Positions 19,638-29,822 of a stretch of DNA of 64,000 nucleotides are shown piece after piece. Below the pieces are notes generated by a model, which worked only from the letters and a program-made list of their open reading frames with translations, searched no databases and was not told where the DNA came from. The DNA is from Novosphingobium sp. AAP83 (GTDB lineage: Bacteria; Pseudomonadota; Alphaproteobacteria; Sphingomonadales; Sphingomonadaceae), in assembly GCF_001295795.1 (NCBI RefSeq), contig NZ_LJHY01000004.1:211744-275743 (forward strand). The letters run 5' to 3'. The position numbers and the translations under genes are program-made. How positions within the stretch are numbered: the first letter of the stretch is position 1; each line of letters opens with the position of its first letter.

Positions 19638-20870
19638 ATGACCCTTGCCGACCCTACATCGCTTGGCTTTGATAGCGCGCGCCTTGAACGTATCGGCGCG
19701 TTCCTGGATGCGGAATATGTCGCATCGGGCCGCTTGCCCGGCGTGGATGTGCTGGTGGCGCGCGATGGTAAGGCGGTTTATCGCCACACCTCCGGCCTTG
19801 CGCGCGCCGATGGCATGGCGATGGCTACCGACGGCATCTTCCGCATTGCATCGATGACCAAGCCGCTGACGGCGGTGGCGTTCATGATGCTGGTGGAAGA
19901 AGGCAAAGTGGCGCTGGATGATCCGGTGACGAAAGTGGTGCCCGAATTTGCCAAGCTGGGCGTTTATACCGGTGGCGGCGGAGAGATGGACTTCTTTCCC
20001 GCAAAGCCTGCACCCGCGATGCGGATGGTCGATCTGCTCACGCACATGTCGGGGCTGACATATGGCCTGCAGAACCGCACGAATGTGGACGCGGCTTATC
20101 GCAAAGGGCGGCTGGACGGGCATGCCAGCCTGCCCGGCAACGATCACTTCTTGGCCGAACTGGCCAAATTGCCGCTGGAGTTCGAGCCGGGACAGGGCTG
20201 GAACTATTCGGTGAGCAGCGATGTGCTGGGCGCGATTGTGGCGCGGCTTTCGGGCATGAGCTTGAGGGAGTTCTTTGCCACGCGCATTTTTGGGCCGCTG
20301 GGCATGGTCGATACCGGCTTTCATTGCCCTGCTGACAAAGCGCACCGGTTGACCGATGCCTGGGCTTATCGCGAGGGCGAGGCCCCGCTGTTGTTTGATC
20401 CGGCGGCAAAATCGAGCACCCTGCGCGAGCCGCGTTTTGAAAGCGGGGGCGGCGGGTTGCTGTCTACCACGGCAGATTACCACCGCTTTTGCCAGATGCT
20501 GGTGAACGGTGGCGGTGTGGATGGCGCGCGCATCATCAGCCCCAAGACGCTGCAATTGATGACCGCCAATCACCTGCCCGGCGGCGCAGACCTCACGCAA
20601 ATCTCGCGGTCGTTGTTCAGCGAAGCGCATAATGCAGGCGCGGGGTTCGGCCTTGGTTTTGGCGTGACCATCGATCCGGCGCGCGCGCTGGTACCGGGGT
20701 CTGCCGGTGAGTTTTACTGGGGCGGAATCTTCTCGACCGCGTTCATGGTTGATCCGGTAGAGAAGCTGCACATGGTGTTCATGACGCAGCTTTACCCCTC
20801 GTTTGTTTACCCCATCCGGCGTCAGTTGAAGACGCTGATCTATAGCGCGCTGACCACAAGCCGCGCCTGA
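19638..20870 (+). CDS. Serine hydrolase, class C beta-lactamase/esterase family
   Basis: About 410 aa. The SxxK motif is seen as SMTK (nucleophile Ser), the Tyr motif as YSVSSD, and a C-terminal [12 protein letters not shown] strand replaces KTG, as in EstB-type esterases. There is no clear signal peptide. The start at ATG 19638 gives [11 protein letters not shown]. Such proteins are carboxylesterases or DD-peptidase relatives; the acyl-CoA context favours an esterase. Confidence 0.82.
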   Translation: MTLADPTSLGFDSARLERIGAFLDAEYVASGRLPGVDVLVARDGKAVYRHTSGLARADGMAMATDGIFRIASMTKPLTAVAFMMLVEEGKVALDDPVTKVVPEFAKLGVYTGGGGEMDFFPAKPAPAMRMVDLLTHMSGLTYGLQNRTNVDAAYRKGRLDGHASLPGNDHFLAELAKLPLEFEPGQGWNYSVSSDVLGAIVARLSGMSLREFFATRIFGPLGMVDTGFHCPADKAHRLTDAWAYREGEAPLLFDPAAKSSTLREPRFESGGGGLLSTTADYHRFCQMLVNGGGVDGARIISPKTLQLMTANHLPGGADLTQISRSLFSEAHNAGAGFGLGFGVTIDPARALVPGSAGEFYWGGIFSTAFMVDPVEKLHMVFMTQLYPSFVYPIRRQLKTLIYSALTTSRA

Positions 20871-20884
20871 ACTGGAGAGAGCCG

Positions 20885-22156
20885 ATGTCTGATGCGATAC
20901 CCGGTGCCAAAGAGCATATCGATGCCGCGCGCAAACTGGCCGCGACGATTGAAGATATTCCTGCCGATACCGCGCTGCTGCCTATCGCCCGCGTTGGCGT
21001 AATCGGGGCTGGCACGATGGGCGGCGGGATCACGATGAATTTCCTGTCGGCGGGCATTCCCGTGACCATCGTGGAAATGACGCAAGAGGCGCTGGATCGC
21101 GGTGTGGCGACGATGGGCAAAAATTACGAGAACACCGTCAAGCGGGGGAAGATGGAGGCGGCTGATGCGCAGGCCGCGATGGCGCGGTTGACGCCGACGC
21201 TGGATTTTGGCGCTTTGGCCGAGGCCGACCTGATCATCGAGGCCGTCTATGAGAGCATGGACGTGAAGAAAGACGTGTTCGGCAAGCTCGACAAGGTGGC
21301 GAAAGCGGGTGCAATTTTGGCGTCTAACACCAGTTATCTGGATGTGAACGCCATTGCGGCTGCAACGAACCGCCCCGAAGCGGTGCTGGGCATGCACTTC
21401 TTTTCGCCCGCCAATGTGATGAAGCTGCTCGAAGTGGTGCGCGGTGCAAAGACGGGCCACGCGCAACTGGCGACGGTCATGGCGCTGTCGGTGAAGATCG
21501 GCAAAGTGCCGGTCGTTTCGGGCGTATGCCATGGCTTTATCGGCAACCGCATGCTCAGCCCGCGTCAGGATCAGGCGCTGGCGCTGATCATGGAAGGCGC
21601 GAATTACTGGGACGTGGACGAGGCGCTGCTCGAATTCGGCTTCCCGATGGGGCCGTGGCAGATGGCCGATCTGGCGGGCCTCGACATCGGCTGGCACCGC
21701 GATCCTGCGCGGATTGAATCAGTGCGCGATGCGCTGTGCGCGGCGGGCCGTTGGGGACAGAAGACCAAGAAGGGCTTCTATGACTATGACGACAACCGCC
21801 AGCGCAGCCCTTCGGATGAGGTGAAGGCGATCATCGCGCAATTCGCCGCAAAGGAAGGCCAGAAGACCGGGAGGCCGCAGCGCGAGATCGGCAAGGACGA
21901 GATCCGCGAACGCCTGCTCTATCCGATGATCAACGAAGGCGCGATGATCCTTGATGAGGGCATTTCGCAACGGGCGAGCGACATCGATACGGTGTGGCTC
22001 AACGGCTATGGCTGGCCAGCATGGACCGGCGGGCCGATGTTCTGGGCCGACCATATCGGCCCCGATACCGTTGCCGCCGGCCTGACAAAGCACGGCCTGC
22101 CCGTGGCCCCGCTGCTGGCGCGCAAAGCGGCGGCTGGCGAAAAGTTCAACGCCTGA
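20885..22156 (+). CDS. 3-hydroxyacyl-CoA dehydrogenase
   Basis: A 423-aa NAD-dependent beta-oxidation enzyme converting 3-hydroxyacyl-CoA to 3-ketoacyl-Co[14 protein letters not shown] is the Rossmann loop, [18 protein letters not shown] carries the catalytic His, and GFIGNRM starts the helical C-terminal domain, which occurs twice. It matches the C-terminal part of FadB/FadJ without the hydratase domain. The next gene, a thiolase, supplies the following step. Confidence 0.9.
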   Translation: MSDAIPGAKEHIDAARKLAATIEDIPADTALLPIARVGVIGAGTMGGGITMNFLSAGIPVTIVEMTQEALDRGVATMGKNYENTVKRGKMEAADAQAAMARLTPTLDFGALAEADLIIEAVYESMDVKKDVFGKLDKVAKAGAILASNTSYLDVNAIAAATNRPEAVLGMHFFSPANVMKLLEVVRGAKTGHAQLATVMALSVKIGKVPVVSGVCHGFIGNRMLSPRQDQALALIMEGANYWDVDEALLEFGFPMGPWQMADLAGLDIGWHRDPARIESVRDALCAAGRWGQKTKKGFYDYDDNRQRSPSDEVKAIIAQFAAKEGQKTGRPQREIGKDEIRERLLYPMINEGAMILDEGISQRASDIDTVWLNGYGWPAWTGGPMFWADHIGPDTVAAGLTKHGLPVAPLLARKAAAGEKFNA

Positions 22157-22183
22157 TCCAACCCGTTTCGAGGAGTTATGACA

Positions 22184-23359
22184 ATGCGTGACGCCGTAAT
22201 CGTATCCGCCGCCCGTACCCCGATTGGCCGTGCCTACAAGGGCGCGTTCAATGCAACGCAGGGGGCATCGCTGGGCGCGCTATCGCTGCAAGCCGCGGTT
22301 GCCCGCGCCGGGATCGATCCTGCCGAAGTGGACGACGTGCTGTGGGGCAGCGCGCTGCAACAGGGTGAGCAGGCCGCCAATATCGCACGTCTGGTGGCGC
22401 TGAAGGCAGGCCTGCCGGTGACCACATCGGGTATGAGCATGGACCGCCAGTGCTCGTCAGGCCTGATGACGATTGCCACCGCCGCTAAGCAGGTGATTGT
22501 CGACCGCATGGACGTGGTGGCCGCAGGCGGTCAAGAATCGATCAGTCTGGTGCAGACCAAAGAGCTGCGCATGGCGTTCGACCCCAGCCTGATTGCCATG
22601 CACAAGGCGATCTACATGCCGATGCTGCAAACCGCCGAAGTGGTCGGCAAACGCTATGCCATCAGCCGCGAGGCTTGTGACGAATACGCGTTCCAATCGC
22701 AAATGCGCACGGCAGCGGCGCAAGCGGCAGGCAAGTTCGATGATGAGATCGTGGGCGTCGATGCCAAGATGGGCGTGCAGAACAAGGAGACCGGCGAGGT
22801 CACCTTCCAGGATGTCCACCTGACCAAGGACGAAGGCAACCGCCCTTCGACCACGCTGGAAAGCCTGACCGCGTTGAAGCCCGTAATCGAAGGCGGGCTT
22901 GTGACGGCGGGCAACGCCAGCCAGCTTTCCGATGGTTCCGCAGCTGTGGTGGTGATGGAAGCCGCACTTGCCGCCAAGCGCGGGCTGGCACCGCTGGGCC
23001 GCTATGTAGGCATGGCCGTGGCCGGGACCGAGCCGGACGAAATGGGCATCGGCCCGGTCTTTGCGATCCCCAAGCTGCTTTCACGCTTTGGCCTGAACAT
23101 GGCCGACATCGGGCTGTGGGAACTGAACGAGGCCTTCGCGGTGCAAGTGCTGTACTGCCGCGACAAGCTGGGCATTCCGAACGAGCTGCTGAACGTGAAT
23201 GGCGGCGCCATTTCCATCGGGCATCCTTATGGCATGACCGGCGCGCGCGGCGTGATGCACGCGCTGATCGAAGGCAAGCGCCGGGGTGCAAAGTATGTGG
23301 TCGTGACGATGTGCGTTGGCGGCGGCATGGGTGCGGCGGGGCTGTTCGAGGTTCTTTGA
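22184..23359 (+). CDS. Acetyl-CoA acyltransferase (thiolase II family)
   Basis: About 391 aa. The thiolase catalytic residues are all visible: the acyl-accepting Cys in [10 protein letters not shown], His in [14 protein letters not shown], and the second Cys in [12 protein letters not shown]. It performs the last step of beta-oxidation (or the reverse condensation). It sits 21-27 bp after the dehydrogenase gene, so the two are probably co-transcribed. The start may also be ATG 22178, two codons earlier. Confidence 0.92.
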   Translation: MRDAVIVSAARTPIGRAYKGAFNATQGASLGALSLQAAVARAGIDPAEVDDVLWGSALQQGEQAANIARLVALKAGLPVTTSGMSMDRQCSSGLMTIATAAKQVIVDRMDVVAAGGQESISLVQTKELRMAFDPSLIAMHKAIYMPMLQTAEVVGKRYAISREACDEYAFQSQMRTAAAQAAGKFDDEIVGVDAKMGVQNKETGEVTFQDVHLTKDEGNRPSTTLESLTALKPVIEGGLVTAGNASQLSDGSAAVVVMEAALAAKRGLAPLGRYVGMAVAGTEPDEMGIGPVFAIPKLLSRFGLNMADIGLWELNEAFAVQVLYCRDKLGIPNELLNVNGGAISIGHPYGMTGARGVMHALIEGKRRGAKYVVVTMCVGGGMGAAGLFEVL

Positions 23360-23403
23360 GTTTGGTGGCTGCGGGATAGGTCGGGAAAGCCCACCCCCGA
23401 CCA

Positions 23404-23461
23404 CTCCCGCTTGCGGGAGGGGGGAAGAAGCGGTCCGCAAAACCACTCCCGCTTGCGGGAG
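23404..23461. repeat. Paired REP-like palindromes
   Basis: Two identical 16-bp palindromes CTCCCGCTTGCGGGAG (23404-23419 and 23446-23461) lie 42 bp apart between the thiolase and the HD gene. A variant with a TAAA loop occurs at 29007-29028. Paired hairpins of one sequence are typical of REP/BIME-like elements. Confidence 0.8.
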
Positions 23462-23554
23462 GGGAGCGAGACTTAGGTCACGCAGTGGCCTTAGTCGCAG
23501 CGGTGTGGGCAAGCCGCACTTGCCCAAAACCGCCACCGCGCCTACCCTTTCCCG

Positions 23555-24289
23555 ATGGATGACAGCGAAAGAAGCTGGCCGCAGGCCGGGCGCGAAAGAC
23601 TGATTTACCCATCGCCCGTAGGCTGGGTGGGCACCGACTTTGTCGACAACGAGGCCGAGTTGTTGCAGAGCTTGAACCCGAAAACCGTGATGATGATGGG
23701 CGACAATCCCGCCCTGCCGCGCATGCCCGAGCGGCCCCGCCTGCTCGATTTCTTCCGCTGCCGCTTTGGCGATATCACCGTGCGGCACCTTTTGGTCAGC
23801 GCCAAGCGCGCGCTGGATGATGGCCTGCCCGAAAAGGTGGTGCTCGCCTGTTTGCTGCACGACATTTCCAACGGCTGCCTTGTGCGCTCCGACCACGGAT
23901 ATTGGAGCGCGCAACTGATCGCGCCTTATGTCGATCCCGAAGTGGCCTTTGCGGTGAAGTACCATCAGGCGCTGCGATATGTGCCCGATGAAAGCGTCGG
24001 CTATGCCTATCCGGAAAGCTACCACAAGTTCTTCGGGCCTGATTACGAAGTGCCCGAATACCTGCTGCGCGATGCCGAATATGCCAAGACCCACGAATGG
24101 TACATGACCGCGCGGCAGGTCACGCTTTACGACACCTACTTCTTCGACGACTTTCCGGTGGTGGACCCGGAAGAACTGGCAAGCGTGATCGCAAGGAATT
24201 TCAAGGAGCCGGAGGAAGGGCTGGGCTTTGACGGATCACCGACCGCACACATGTGGCGCACGATGATCTGGCCGAATAACTTTTTGTGA
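23555..24289 (+). CDS. HD-domain protein
   Basis: A 244-aa protein with an HD-type metal phosphohydrolase core: ACLLHDISNG provides the His-Asp pair, DHGYWSAQLIAPYV and VKYHQALRY offer further metal-binding His. It resembles stand-alone predicted HD hydrolases related to PhnZ/MIOX-like oxygenases. It follows the beta-oxidation pair, but after a REP spacer, so the link is weak. The substrate is unknown. Confidence 0.72.
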   Translation: MDDSERSWPQAGRERLIYPSPVGWVGTDFVDNEAELLQSLNPKTVMMMGDNPALPRMPERPRLLDFFRCRFGDITVRHLLVSAKRALDDGLPEKVVLACLLHDISNGCLVRSDHGYWSAQLIAPYVDPEVAFAVKYHQALRYVPDESVGYAYPESYHKFFGPDYEVPEYLLRDAEYAKTHEWYMTARQVTLYDTYFFDDFPVVDPEELASVIARNFKEPEEGLGFDGSPTAHMWRTMIWPNNFL

Positions 24290-24407
24290 GGGGTGTGCTT
24301 GAGAAACGGCGGATATTCGCGATTTCCGTTTAAAGGCTGCCTGTCGGGAAACGACCCCATATCGGTCGTTCAGCCTAGTGAAATACAACCCTGATAAGTG
24401 GCGCAAA

Positions 24408-24836
24408 ATGCCGAAACTCACCTTCACTCTGCTCGCATATTTTTTGGCAGTTTCTGCCCCTGACAGCGCTCAGCATAAAAGTTTTCAATTTGACTACGCA
24501 AGAGATGTTAAAAAAGTTGCCTCACTTTTAGAGAGTATTCTCGAAGGAAATGCCGCCCTTGATGCGATTAAATTTGAAGCCCAGACCGGAAGTGTCTCTT
24601 TAAATTCGTCCGAGTTTATTAGATTTTCTCTCGAGTGCCCCATTTCGCGGATCGATATTCTGTCGTTCTCCGACACTCGACAGCCAATTTTCGTATGGTG
24701 GGACTGTACTGATTATCGCCTACACAATAGCCCACAATTAGGCGATCTGCGAAGCGCGAGCTTTTGGTTCAAAGATACGGAAATTTCGCTCGTCAAATTC
24801 GGAACCGCTCAGGTCGTGTCTGTAGGTTCAAAGTAA
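24408..24836 (+). CDS. Low-GC putative secreted protein of unknown function
   Basis: About 142 aa. The N-terminus MPKLTFTLLAYFLAVSAPDSAQ looks like a signal peptide, which favours ATG 24408 over ATG 24378. The rest (about 120 aa) contains two Cys in CPISRID and WWDCTDY that could form a disulfide. Base composition is clearly more AT-rich than neighbouring genes, and an IS481 remnant lies just downstream, so transfer is likely. I do not recognise the family. Confidence 0.55.
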   Translation: MPKLTFTLLAYFLAVSAPDSAQHKSFQFDYARDVKKVASLLESILEGNAALDAIKFEAQTGSVSLNSSEFIRFSLECPISRIDILSFSDTRQPIFVWWDCTDYRLHNSPQLGDLRSASFWFKDTEISLVKFGTAQVVSVGSK

Positions 24837-24936
24837 AGCAAGCAGCGAAGAAACTGCTGAAAGTCGCCCTTCCGAAATCCACCCACTTCCTGTCATTCAA
24901 CACAGACGAGCCTTTCCCTAAAAGCTGCCGTCCTCG

Positions 24937-25215
24937 TCATCGTCGCCCCGGGCTGATGGCAGGCCGCCGCGATCGGTCACCAAGACCTGCCACTCCCCCC
25001 TCGCGATACCGATCCAGCCACTTGTAGCCGATGCTCGGGCTGATCCCGAAACGTCGACACAACTCCCGACGGTTCGCACCCTCTGTCAGCGCAAGCCGAC
25101 AAAACTCCTCACGCTCCATCACACGCGAACACTCCCTGAACGGCATGGCTCTCCTCCATGCCAAAAGTGTCCACCATGTCACCGAACAAACGTCTACGAT
25201 GTCTCCGGTCTATAC
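24937..25215 (-). pseudogene. IS481-family transposase N-terminal remnant
   Basis: Starting at ATG 25146 (MPFRECSRVMEREEFC), about 70 codons encode the helix-turn-helix of an IS481-type transposase (RRELCRRFGISPSIGYKWLD). They end after RSRRPAISPGRR without the DDE catalytic domain. The upstream GTGTCCACCATGTC...GTCTCCGGTC stretch (25165-25210) resembles an IS481 terminal region. This is a truncated insertion. Confidence 0.75.
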
Positions 25216-25312
25216 AGCTTGACCCGGGGTGACGGTGGAGAGGGGCGGTGATAGTGGGGGAGCGGGTGTGTGCCGTCAGTGGGCGTGGAGTGCGGCGTTG
25301 GGGGGCGCAGGG

Positions 25313-25705
25313 TTAGGAGACCCCTGCTTCGACCTTTCCGGCATGGCCGGCAAAGCCTTGGAGGCCTAGCCACCATTGCAGGGCGATAACGCCGCCCTTG
25401 GCGGGTTGAAGCAGGGCTACCAGCAGCGCCACGGCCATGACCGCGACGATCAGCATCATTGCCCAGCCCGGCAGCGCGGTGTGGAGGCCGAGTTCGATGA
25501 TGACCGGGGCCATGATATGGCCCGTGAGCAGGATCGAAATGTAGGGCGGGAAATCGTCTGCGGCGTGGAGTGTCCAGTTTTGGCCGCAGCGGCGGCAGCG
25601 TGTCGCAGGTTTCAAAAACTTCGCGAACAAGTGGGTTTCGCCGCAGCGAGGGCATTTGCCTTTGATGCCGCGCCTCAGCGCCGCGCCCAGCCCTTGCGGG
25701 AGCAT
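25313..25705 (-). CDS. DUF983 membrane protein
   Basis: A 130-aa protein with the DUF983 signature: a zinc-ribbon-like CPRCGETHLF and CRRCGQNW pair, the AADDFPPY motif, and two membrane helices. DUF983 proteins are common in alphaproteobacteria and have no assigned function. It lies 45 bp downstream of der on the same strand and may be co-transcribed. Confidence 0.82.
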   Translation of the reverse strand: MLPQGLGAALRRGIKGKCPRCGETHLFAKFLKPATRCRRCGQNWTLHAADDFPPYISILLTGHIMAPVIIELGLHTALPGWAMMLIVAVMAVALLVALLQPAKGGVIALQWWLGLQGFAGHAGKVEAGVS

Positions 25706-25749
25706 AGCGCGGTGTAGCGGGAGGGCGGCGTTGGGAATTTTGCGGTGCC

Positions 25750-27138
25750 TTATGTTTTGGCGAACGGGTTTTTGGGGCTGCGCAGGGTCAGGCGGATCGG
25801 CACGGCATCGAAGCCGAGTTCGCGGCGCATGCCGTTGATCAGATAGCGCCGGTAGCTTTCGGGCAATTGATCGAGGCGGGTGCCGAACAAGACGAAGCCG
25901 GGGGGGCGCGTTTTGGCCTGCGTGATATAGCGCAGCTTGATGCGGCGGCCACCGGGCGCGGGCGGCGGATTGGCGGCGAGCGCATCATCGAACCAGCGGT
26001 TAAGCGCGGCGGTGGGCACGCGCTTTGACCATGCGGCGCGAATTTCGAACGCGGCGGAGAGCATCTCATCAAGGCCCTTGCCGGTGCGGCCCGAGATCGC
26101 CAGCAGCGGCACCCCGCGCACTTGCGCCAAGCCATCTTCCAATGCGGCGCGGATGCCCTGGAACAGGCCCGAGGGATCTTCGGCGATGTCCCACTTGTTG
26201 ATGCAGATCATCAGCGCGCGGCCTTCTTCGAGCACCATCGAGGCGATCTTGAGATCCTGATGTTCCAGCCCGCGCGTGGAATCGAGCATCAGCACGACGA
26301 CTTCGGCAAAATCGATGGCGTGGCGCGCATCGGCGACCGACATCTTTTCAAGCTTATCGACCACGTTCGATTTTTTGCGCATGCCCGCCGTATCGATCAG
26401 GCGGACGGGGCGATAGCCTTCGCGTTTGGGATCAAACCACTGCCAGTCAATCGCAATCGAATCGCGCGTGATGCCCGCTTCCGGCCCGGTCAGCAGACGG
26501 TCTTCGCCGAGCATCTTGTTGATCAGCGTGGATTTGCCCGCGTTCGGGCGGCCCACGATGGCGAGTTTGAGGACCGATTCAGGATCGAATTCCTCTTCGT
26601 CATCAAGCGAGAGGATGTCGTCATCGTCCGCTTCGGATTGCTTGGCCTCGATCAGCGGGCGCAGCGCTTCGAACAGATCGGCAAGGCCCTGCCCGTGTTC
26701 TGCCGAGAACGCGATGGGTTCACCAAAGCCCAAAGAAAACGCCTCAAAAATGCCCGGATCGCCCTGACGGCCTTCGGCCTTGTTGGCCATAAGCACGATG
26801 GGCACGCGGTTCTGGCGCAGATAGCGGGCGATTTCCTCATCCAGCGGGGTGATTCCGGCGCGCGCATCGATCACGAACAGCGCAACGTCTGCGCCGATCA
26901 GTGAGGCTTCGGTTTGCTTGCGCATCCGGCCCGGCAGGGTTTCGGGATCGGTATCTTCCCAGCCTGCGGTATCGACAATGGTGAAATCGAGGCCGAGCAG
27001 CGTGGCATCGCCAAAGCGGCGGTCCCGCGTGACGCCGGGCTGATCATCGACCAGCGCGAGTTTTTTGCCGACGAGTCGGTTGAAAATGGTGGACTTGCCC
27101 ACGTTGGGGCGTCCGATAATGATAACTTGTGGGCGCAT
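25750..27138 (-). CDS. der: Ribosome-associated GTPase Der (EngA)
   Basis: A 462-aa double GTPase required for 50S ribosome assembly. Two tandem G domains start with GRPNVGKSTIFN and GRPNAGKSTLIN, with switch motifs DTAGWED and DTAGMRKKS and NKxD motifs (MANKAEG, INKWD). A C-terminal KH-like domain follows (LRYITQAKTRPPGFVLFG). The start at 27138 (MRPQVIIIGRPN) is where homologues begin. NKAE in the first domain departs from strict NKxD. Confidence 0.95.
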   Translation of the reverse strand: MRPQVIIIGRPNVGKSTIFNRLVGKKLALVDDQPGVTRDRRFGDATLLGLDFTIVDTAGWEDTDPETLPGRMRKQTEASLIGADVALFVIDARAGITPLDEEIARYLRQNRVPIVLMANKAEGRQGDPGIFEAFSLGFGEPIAFSAEHGQGLADLFEALRPLIEAKQSEADDDDILSLDDEEEFDPESVLKLAIVGRPNAGKSTLINKMLGEDRLLTGPEAGITRDSIAIDWQWFDPKREGYRPVRLIDTAGMRKKSNVVDKLEKMSVADARHAIDFAEVVVLMLDSTRGLEHQDLKIASMVLEEGRALMICINKWDIAEDPSGLFQGIRAALEDGLAQVRGVPLLAISGRTGKGLDEMLSAAFEIRAAWSKRVPTAALNRWFDDALAANPPPAPGGRRIKLRYITQAKTRPPGFVLFGTRLDQLPESYRRYLINGMRRELGFDAVPIRLTLRSPKNPFAKT

Positions 27139-27200
27139 AGACCTCCCGTGGCTGTTCCGGCGCGTGAACGCAAGAGCGCCTTTTAAGTCCGGAAGTTTGA

Positions 27201-27217
27201 TTAGTCCCAAATTAACC
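27201..27217. promoter_or_regulatory. CtrA-like binding site upstream of the CHAP gene
   Basis: TTAG-N7-TTAACC matches the alphaproteobacterial CtrA consensus TTAA-N7-TTAAC with one change, 47 bp before the CHAP start. CtrA control of a cell-wall hydrolase would fit cell-cycle regulation, but this rests on one site found by eye. Confidence 0.4.
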
Positions 27218-27263
27218 ATTGGTCTAAGTGTCACTATAACCCTAGCGGCACATAATTGCCGGG

Positions 27264-28037
27264 ATGAGTAGAAAGTTTGTCCCTGTTGCCGTCTTATGTG
27301 GCTTCTCCCTTTTCGGGAGCGGGACCTATGCTGCTGAAATCAATAAGGCCGCGCGGTTTGATGCGCCTTCGGACAGGAGCGGCGAGGAATTGCCGTACCT
27401 GCAATGCGTGCCTTATGCCCGCGCTGTTAGCGGCATCCGCATTTTTGGCGATGCATTAACGTGGTGGGGGCAGGCCGAGGGCCGCTATGCCCGTGGGAAC
27501 CGCCCGAAAGTGGGCGCGGTGATGAGCTTCCGCCCGCATGGTCGCATGGAATTGGGCCATGTTGCCGCCGTTAGCCGCATTATCGATTCGCGCAATGTGC
27601 TGCTGCGCCACGCCAATTGGTCTGAAATTGACGGGCGGCGCGGGCAGATCGAGGACAATGTGCGCGCGGTGGACGTATCGCCGGATAACGACTGGAGCCA
27701 GGTGCGCGTGTGGTATGCGCCGATTGGCAATCTGGGCACGACGGCGTGGCCGGTCAACGGGTTCATCTATCCTGACAAGCCCGGACGGGCTGAACGGCTG
27801 TCAGTGCTTTCATCCAGTGGCAGCGTGCAGAAGGCGAAAGCGAGCGAAACGCCGGTATCGCGAATCGGGGCGGACTTCTTGCGCGGCATCCGGCCAGAGG
27901 CCTCTGCACCGGCCACAAAGATCCACGGCACATTAACCTTTGGTAGTGGTAAAAAGTTACCGCAGCCACCTGCGCGGATTAAACCTGCGCTGGCTGATGA
28001 CCCGATTGGCACGATCATCGCCAGTCGCACGAAATAA
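27264..28037 (+). CDS. Secreted CHAP-domain peptidoglycan hydrolase
   Basis: A 257-aa protein with a signal peptide (cleavage near YAA-E, residue 24) and a CHAP cysteine amidase/peptidase domain. Cys48 in LQCVPYARA and His99 in MELGHVAAV are the catalytic pair, and ALTWWGQA is a typical following helix. The C-terminal 90 residues are low complexity. It should cut peptidoglycan in the periplasm or at division sites. A CtrA-like site precedes it. Confidence 0.87.
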   Translation: MSRKFVPVAVLCGFSLFGSGTYAAEINKAARFDAPSDRSGEELPYLQCVPYARAVSGIRIFGDALTWWGQAEGRYARGNRPKVGAVMSFRPHGRMELGHVAAVSRIIDSRNVLLRHANWSEIDGRRGQIEDNVRAVDVSPDNDWSQVRVWYAPIGNLGTTAWPVNGFIYPDKPGRAERLSVLSSSGSVQKAKASETPVSRIGADFLRGIRPEASAPATKIHGTLTFGSGKKLPQPPARIKPALADDPIGTIIASRTK

Positions 28038-28043
28038 CGCCGA

Positions 28044-28913
28044 TTACAACGTTTTGATGATGGCCGAGAAATCAAGACCTGCGTTACCGGCATCAGCAAA
28101 GGCGGAGTAAAGCTCTTCCGCGCGCGCGCCCATTGGCACTTGGGCACCGGCATCGGCAGCGGCAGCCATCGCCAGCTTCAAATCCTTGAGCATGAGAGCG
28201 GTGGCAAAGCCGCCTTGATAATCGTTGTCAGCCGGGCTTTGCGGTCCGACGCCGGGGACGGGGCAATAGGCGGTCATCGACCAGCACTGGCCCGAGGCTT
28301 TGGACGAGATATCATAGAAGGTTTGCAGATCGAGGCCGAGCTTTTCAGCCATGGCGAAGGTTTCGCAGGTGGCAACCATCGACGCACCGAGCAGCATGTT
28401 GTTGCAGATCTTGGCAGCTTGGCCCGCGCCGCTGGCGCCTGCATGGATCACGGCCTTGCCCATGGCCGAAAGGATCGGTTCGGCGCGGGCGAAGGCTTCG
28501 TCGCTGCCGCCGACCATGAAGGTGAGCGTGCCGCCATTGGCCGCAGCGATTCCGCCCGATACCGGCGCATCGACCATGGCATAACCGGCGGCGGCGGCAG
28601 AGGCAGCCACTTCGCGCGCGGTGGCGACATCAATGGTGGAGCAATCGAGCAGCAGGGCGGTGACAGGGGCCTGGCCGATCACATCAGCGGCATAGACCGA
28701 CTTTACGATCGCGCCATTGGGCAGCATCGACACGACGGCATCGGCACCCTGCACCGCCTCCTTGACCGAGGTATAAGTGGTGCAGCCGCTTTCAGCCGCG
28801 CGGGTGAGCGCGGCTTCGGCAAGATCGAAAGCGTGGACATCGTGGCCCGCCTTCACAAGGTTTGCGGCCATGCCGCCGCCCATATTGCCAAGGCCGATGA
28901 ATGCGATTTTCAT
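28044..28913 (-). CDS. mmsB: 3-hydroxyisobutyrate dehydrogenase
   Basis: A 289-aa NAD-dependent dehydrogenase of valine degradation producing methylmalonate semialdehyde. The signature FIGLGNMGGGMAANLVKAGH gives the Rossmann loop; DAPVSGGIAAANGGTLTFMVGG and the catalytic Lys region GQAAKICNNMLL follow. It is the last gene of the operon and is separated from the enoyl-CoA hydratase by a palindrome-containing spacer. Confidence 0.93.
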   Translation of the reverse strand: MKIAFIGLGNMGGGMAANLVKAGHDVHAFDLAEAALTRAAESGCTTYTSVKEAVQGADAVVSMLPNGAIVKSVYAADVIGQAPVTALLLDCSTIDVATAREVAASAAAAGYAMVDAPVSGGIAAANGGTLTFMVGGSDEAFARAEPILSAMGKAVIHAGASGAGQAAKICNNMLLGASMVATCETFAMAEKLGLDLQTFYDISSKASGQCWSMTAYCPVPGVGPQSPADNDYQGGFATALMLKDLKLAMAAAADAGAQVPMGARAEELYSAFADAGNAGLDFSAIIKTL

Positions 28914-28923
28914 TGTGAATCTC

Positions 28924-29028
28924 CCCTCCCGCTTGCGGTAGAGGCCATGGGAGGGCCTGTTCCCGATCGGTGGTTTGTTGCCGAGGGCCAACATGCCCTC
29001 CCCTAACCCCTCCCGTAAACGGGAGGGG
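28924..29028. repeat. REP-like palindromes between ech and mmsB
   Basis: A degenerate CCTCCCGCTTGCGGTAGAGG unit (from 28924) and a perfect 22-bp palindrome with core CTCCCGTAAACGGGAG (29007-29028) lie in the 126-bp gap of the valine operon. They belong to the CTCCC/GGGAG class seen at 23404-23461. Such hairpins may tune the distal gene's mRNA. Confidence 0.75.
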
Positions 29029-29039
29029 GACTCTCAAGA

Positions 29040-29822
29040 TTAGCGACCGGTCCAGACGCCGGGGCGCTTTTCGACGAAGGCTTTCATACCTTCGGCCTTG
29101 TCTTCGGTGGCGGTGAGGATCTGGAAGGCGCGGCGTTCGAACAGCAGGCCCTGATCGAGCGTGGTTTCAAACGCGGCGTTGACCATTTCCTTGTTCACCA
29201 TCGCAGCCATCGGCGGCATCGCGGCGACTGCGGCAGCAGTCTTCAACGCTTCGGCGAGCAGATCGGCCAATGGCACGATCCGGCTGACGAGGCCTGCGCG
29301 TTCGGCTTCGACCGCATCCATCATCCGGCCCGTCAGGCACATGTCCATCGACTTGGCCTTGCCCACCGCGCGCGTCAGGCGCTGCGATCCGCCCATGCCG
29401 GGAGCGACGCCCAGCTTGATTTCGGGCTGGCCGAACTTGGCGGTATCAGAGGCGATGATGAAATCGGCCATCATCGCCAGTTCGCAACCGCCACCAAGGG
29501 CAAAGCCATTGACCGCCGCAATCCACGGCTTGCGCGTGGACTTCACAACATGGGTGGTCCACTTGGCAAAGAAATCTTCGTTGAAGAAATCGGACGCGGG
29601 CTTGTCGGCCATTTCCTTGATGTCGGCACCTGCGGCAAAGGCCTTTTCGCCCGACCCTGTCAACACGGCGCAGCGCTGTGCCGGATCAGCCTCAAACGCG
29701 GAAAAGGCATCGATCAGGTCGGTCAGGATTTGCGAGTTGAGCGCGTTCAATGCCTGCGGACGGTTTAGCGTGATCAGGGTGACGGCATCGTGGTGTTCGA
29801 CGAGGATCGTTTCGTAGATCAT
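29040..29822 (-). CDS. Enoyl-CoA hydratase
   Basis: A 260-aa crotonase-fold enzyme hydrating 2-enoyl-CoA. The oxyanion-hole segments are [11 protein letters not shown] and [13 protein letters not shown], and the two catalytic Glu positions (CEL, and [13 protein letters not shown]) are both present. In this operon it would hydrate methacrylyl-CoA in valine breakdown. Its start (29822) overlaps the stop of the HIBYL-CoA hydrolase gene (ATGA). Confidence 0.93.
   Translation of the reverse strand: MIYETILVEHHDAVTLITLNRPQALNALNSQILTDLIDAFSAFEADPAQRCAVLTGSGEKAFAAGADIKEMADKPASDFFNEDFFAKWTTHVVKSTRKPWIAAVNGFALGGGCELAMMADFIIASDTAKFGQPEIKLGVAPGMGGSQRLTRAVGKAKSMDMCLTGRMMDAVEAERAGLVSRIVPLADLLAEALKTAAAVAAMPPMAAMVNKEMVNAAFETTLDQGLLFERRAFQILTATEDKAEGMKAFVEKRPGVWTGR

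Noticed and set aside
19461..20771. 436-codon minus-strand frame opposite the serine hydrolase
   Set aside because: The product is His/Arg/Gln-rich with no domain, and it spans two real genes in the other direction.
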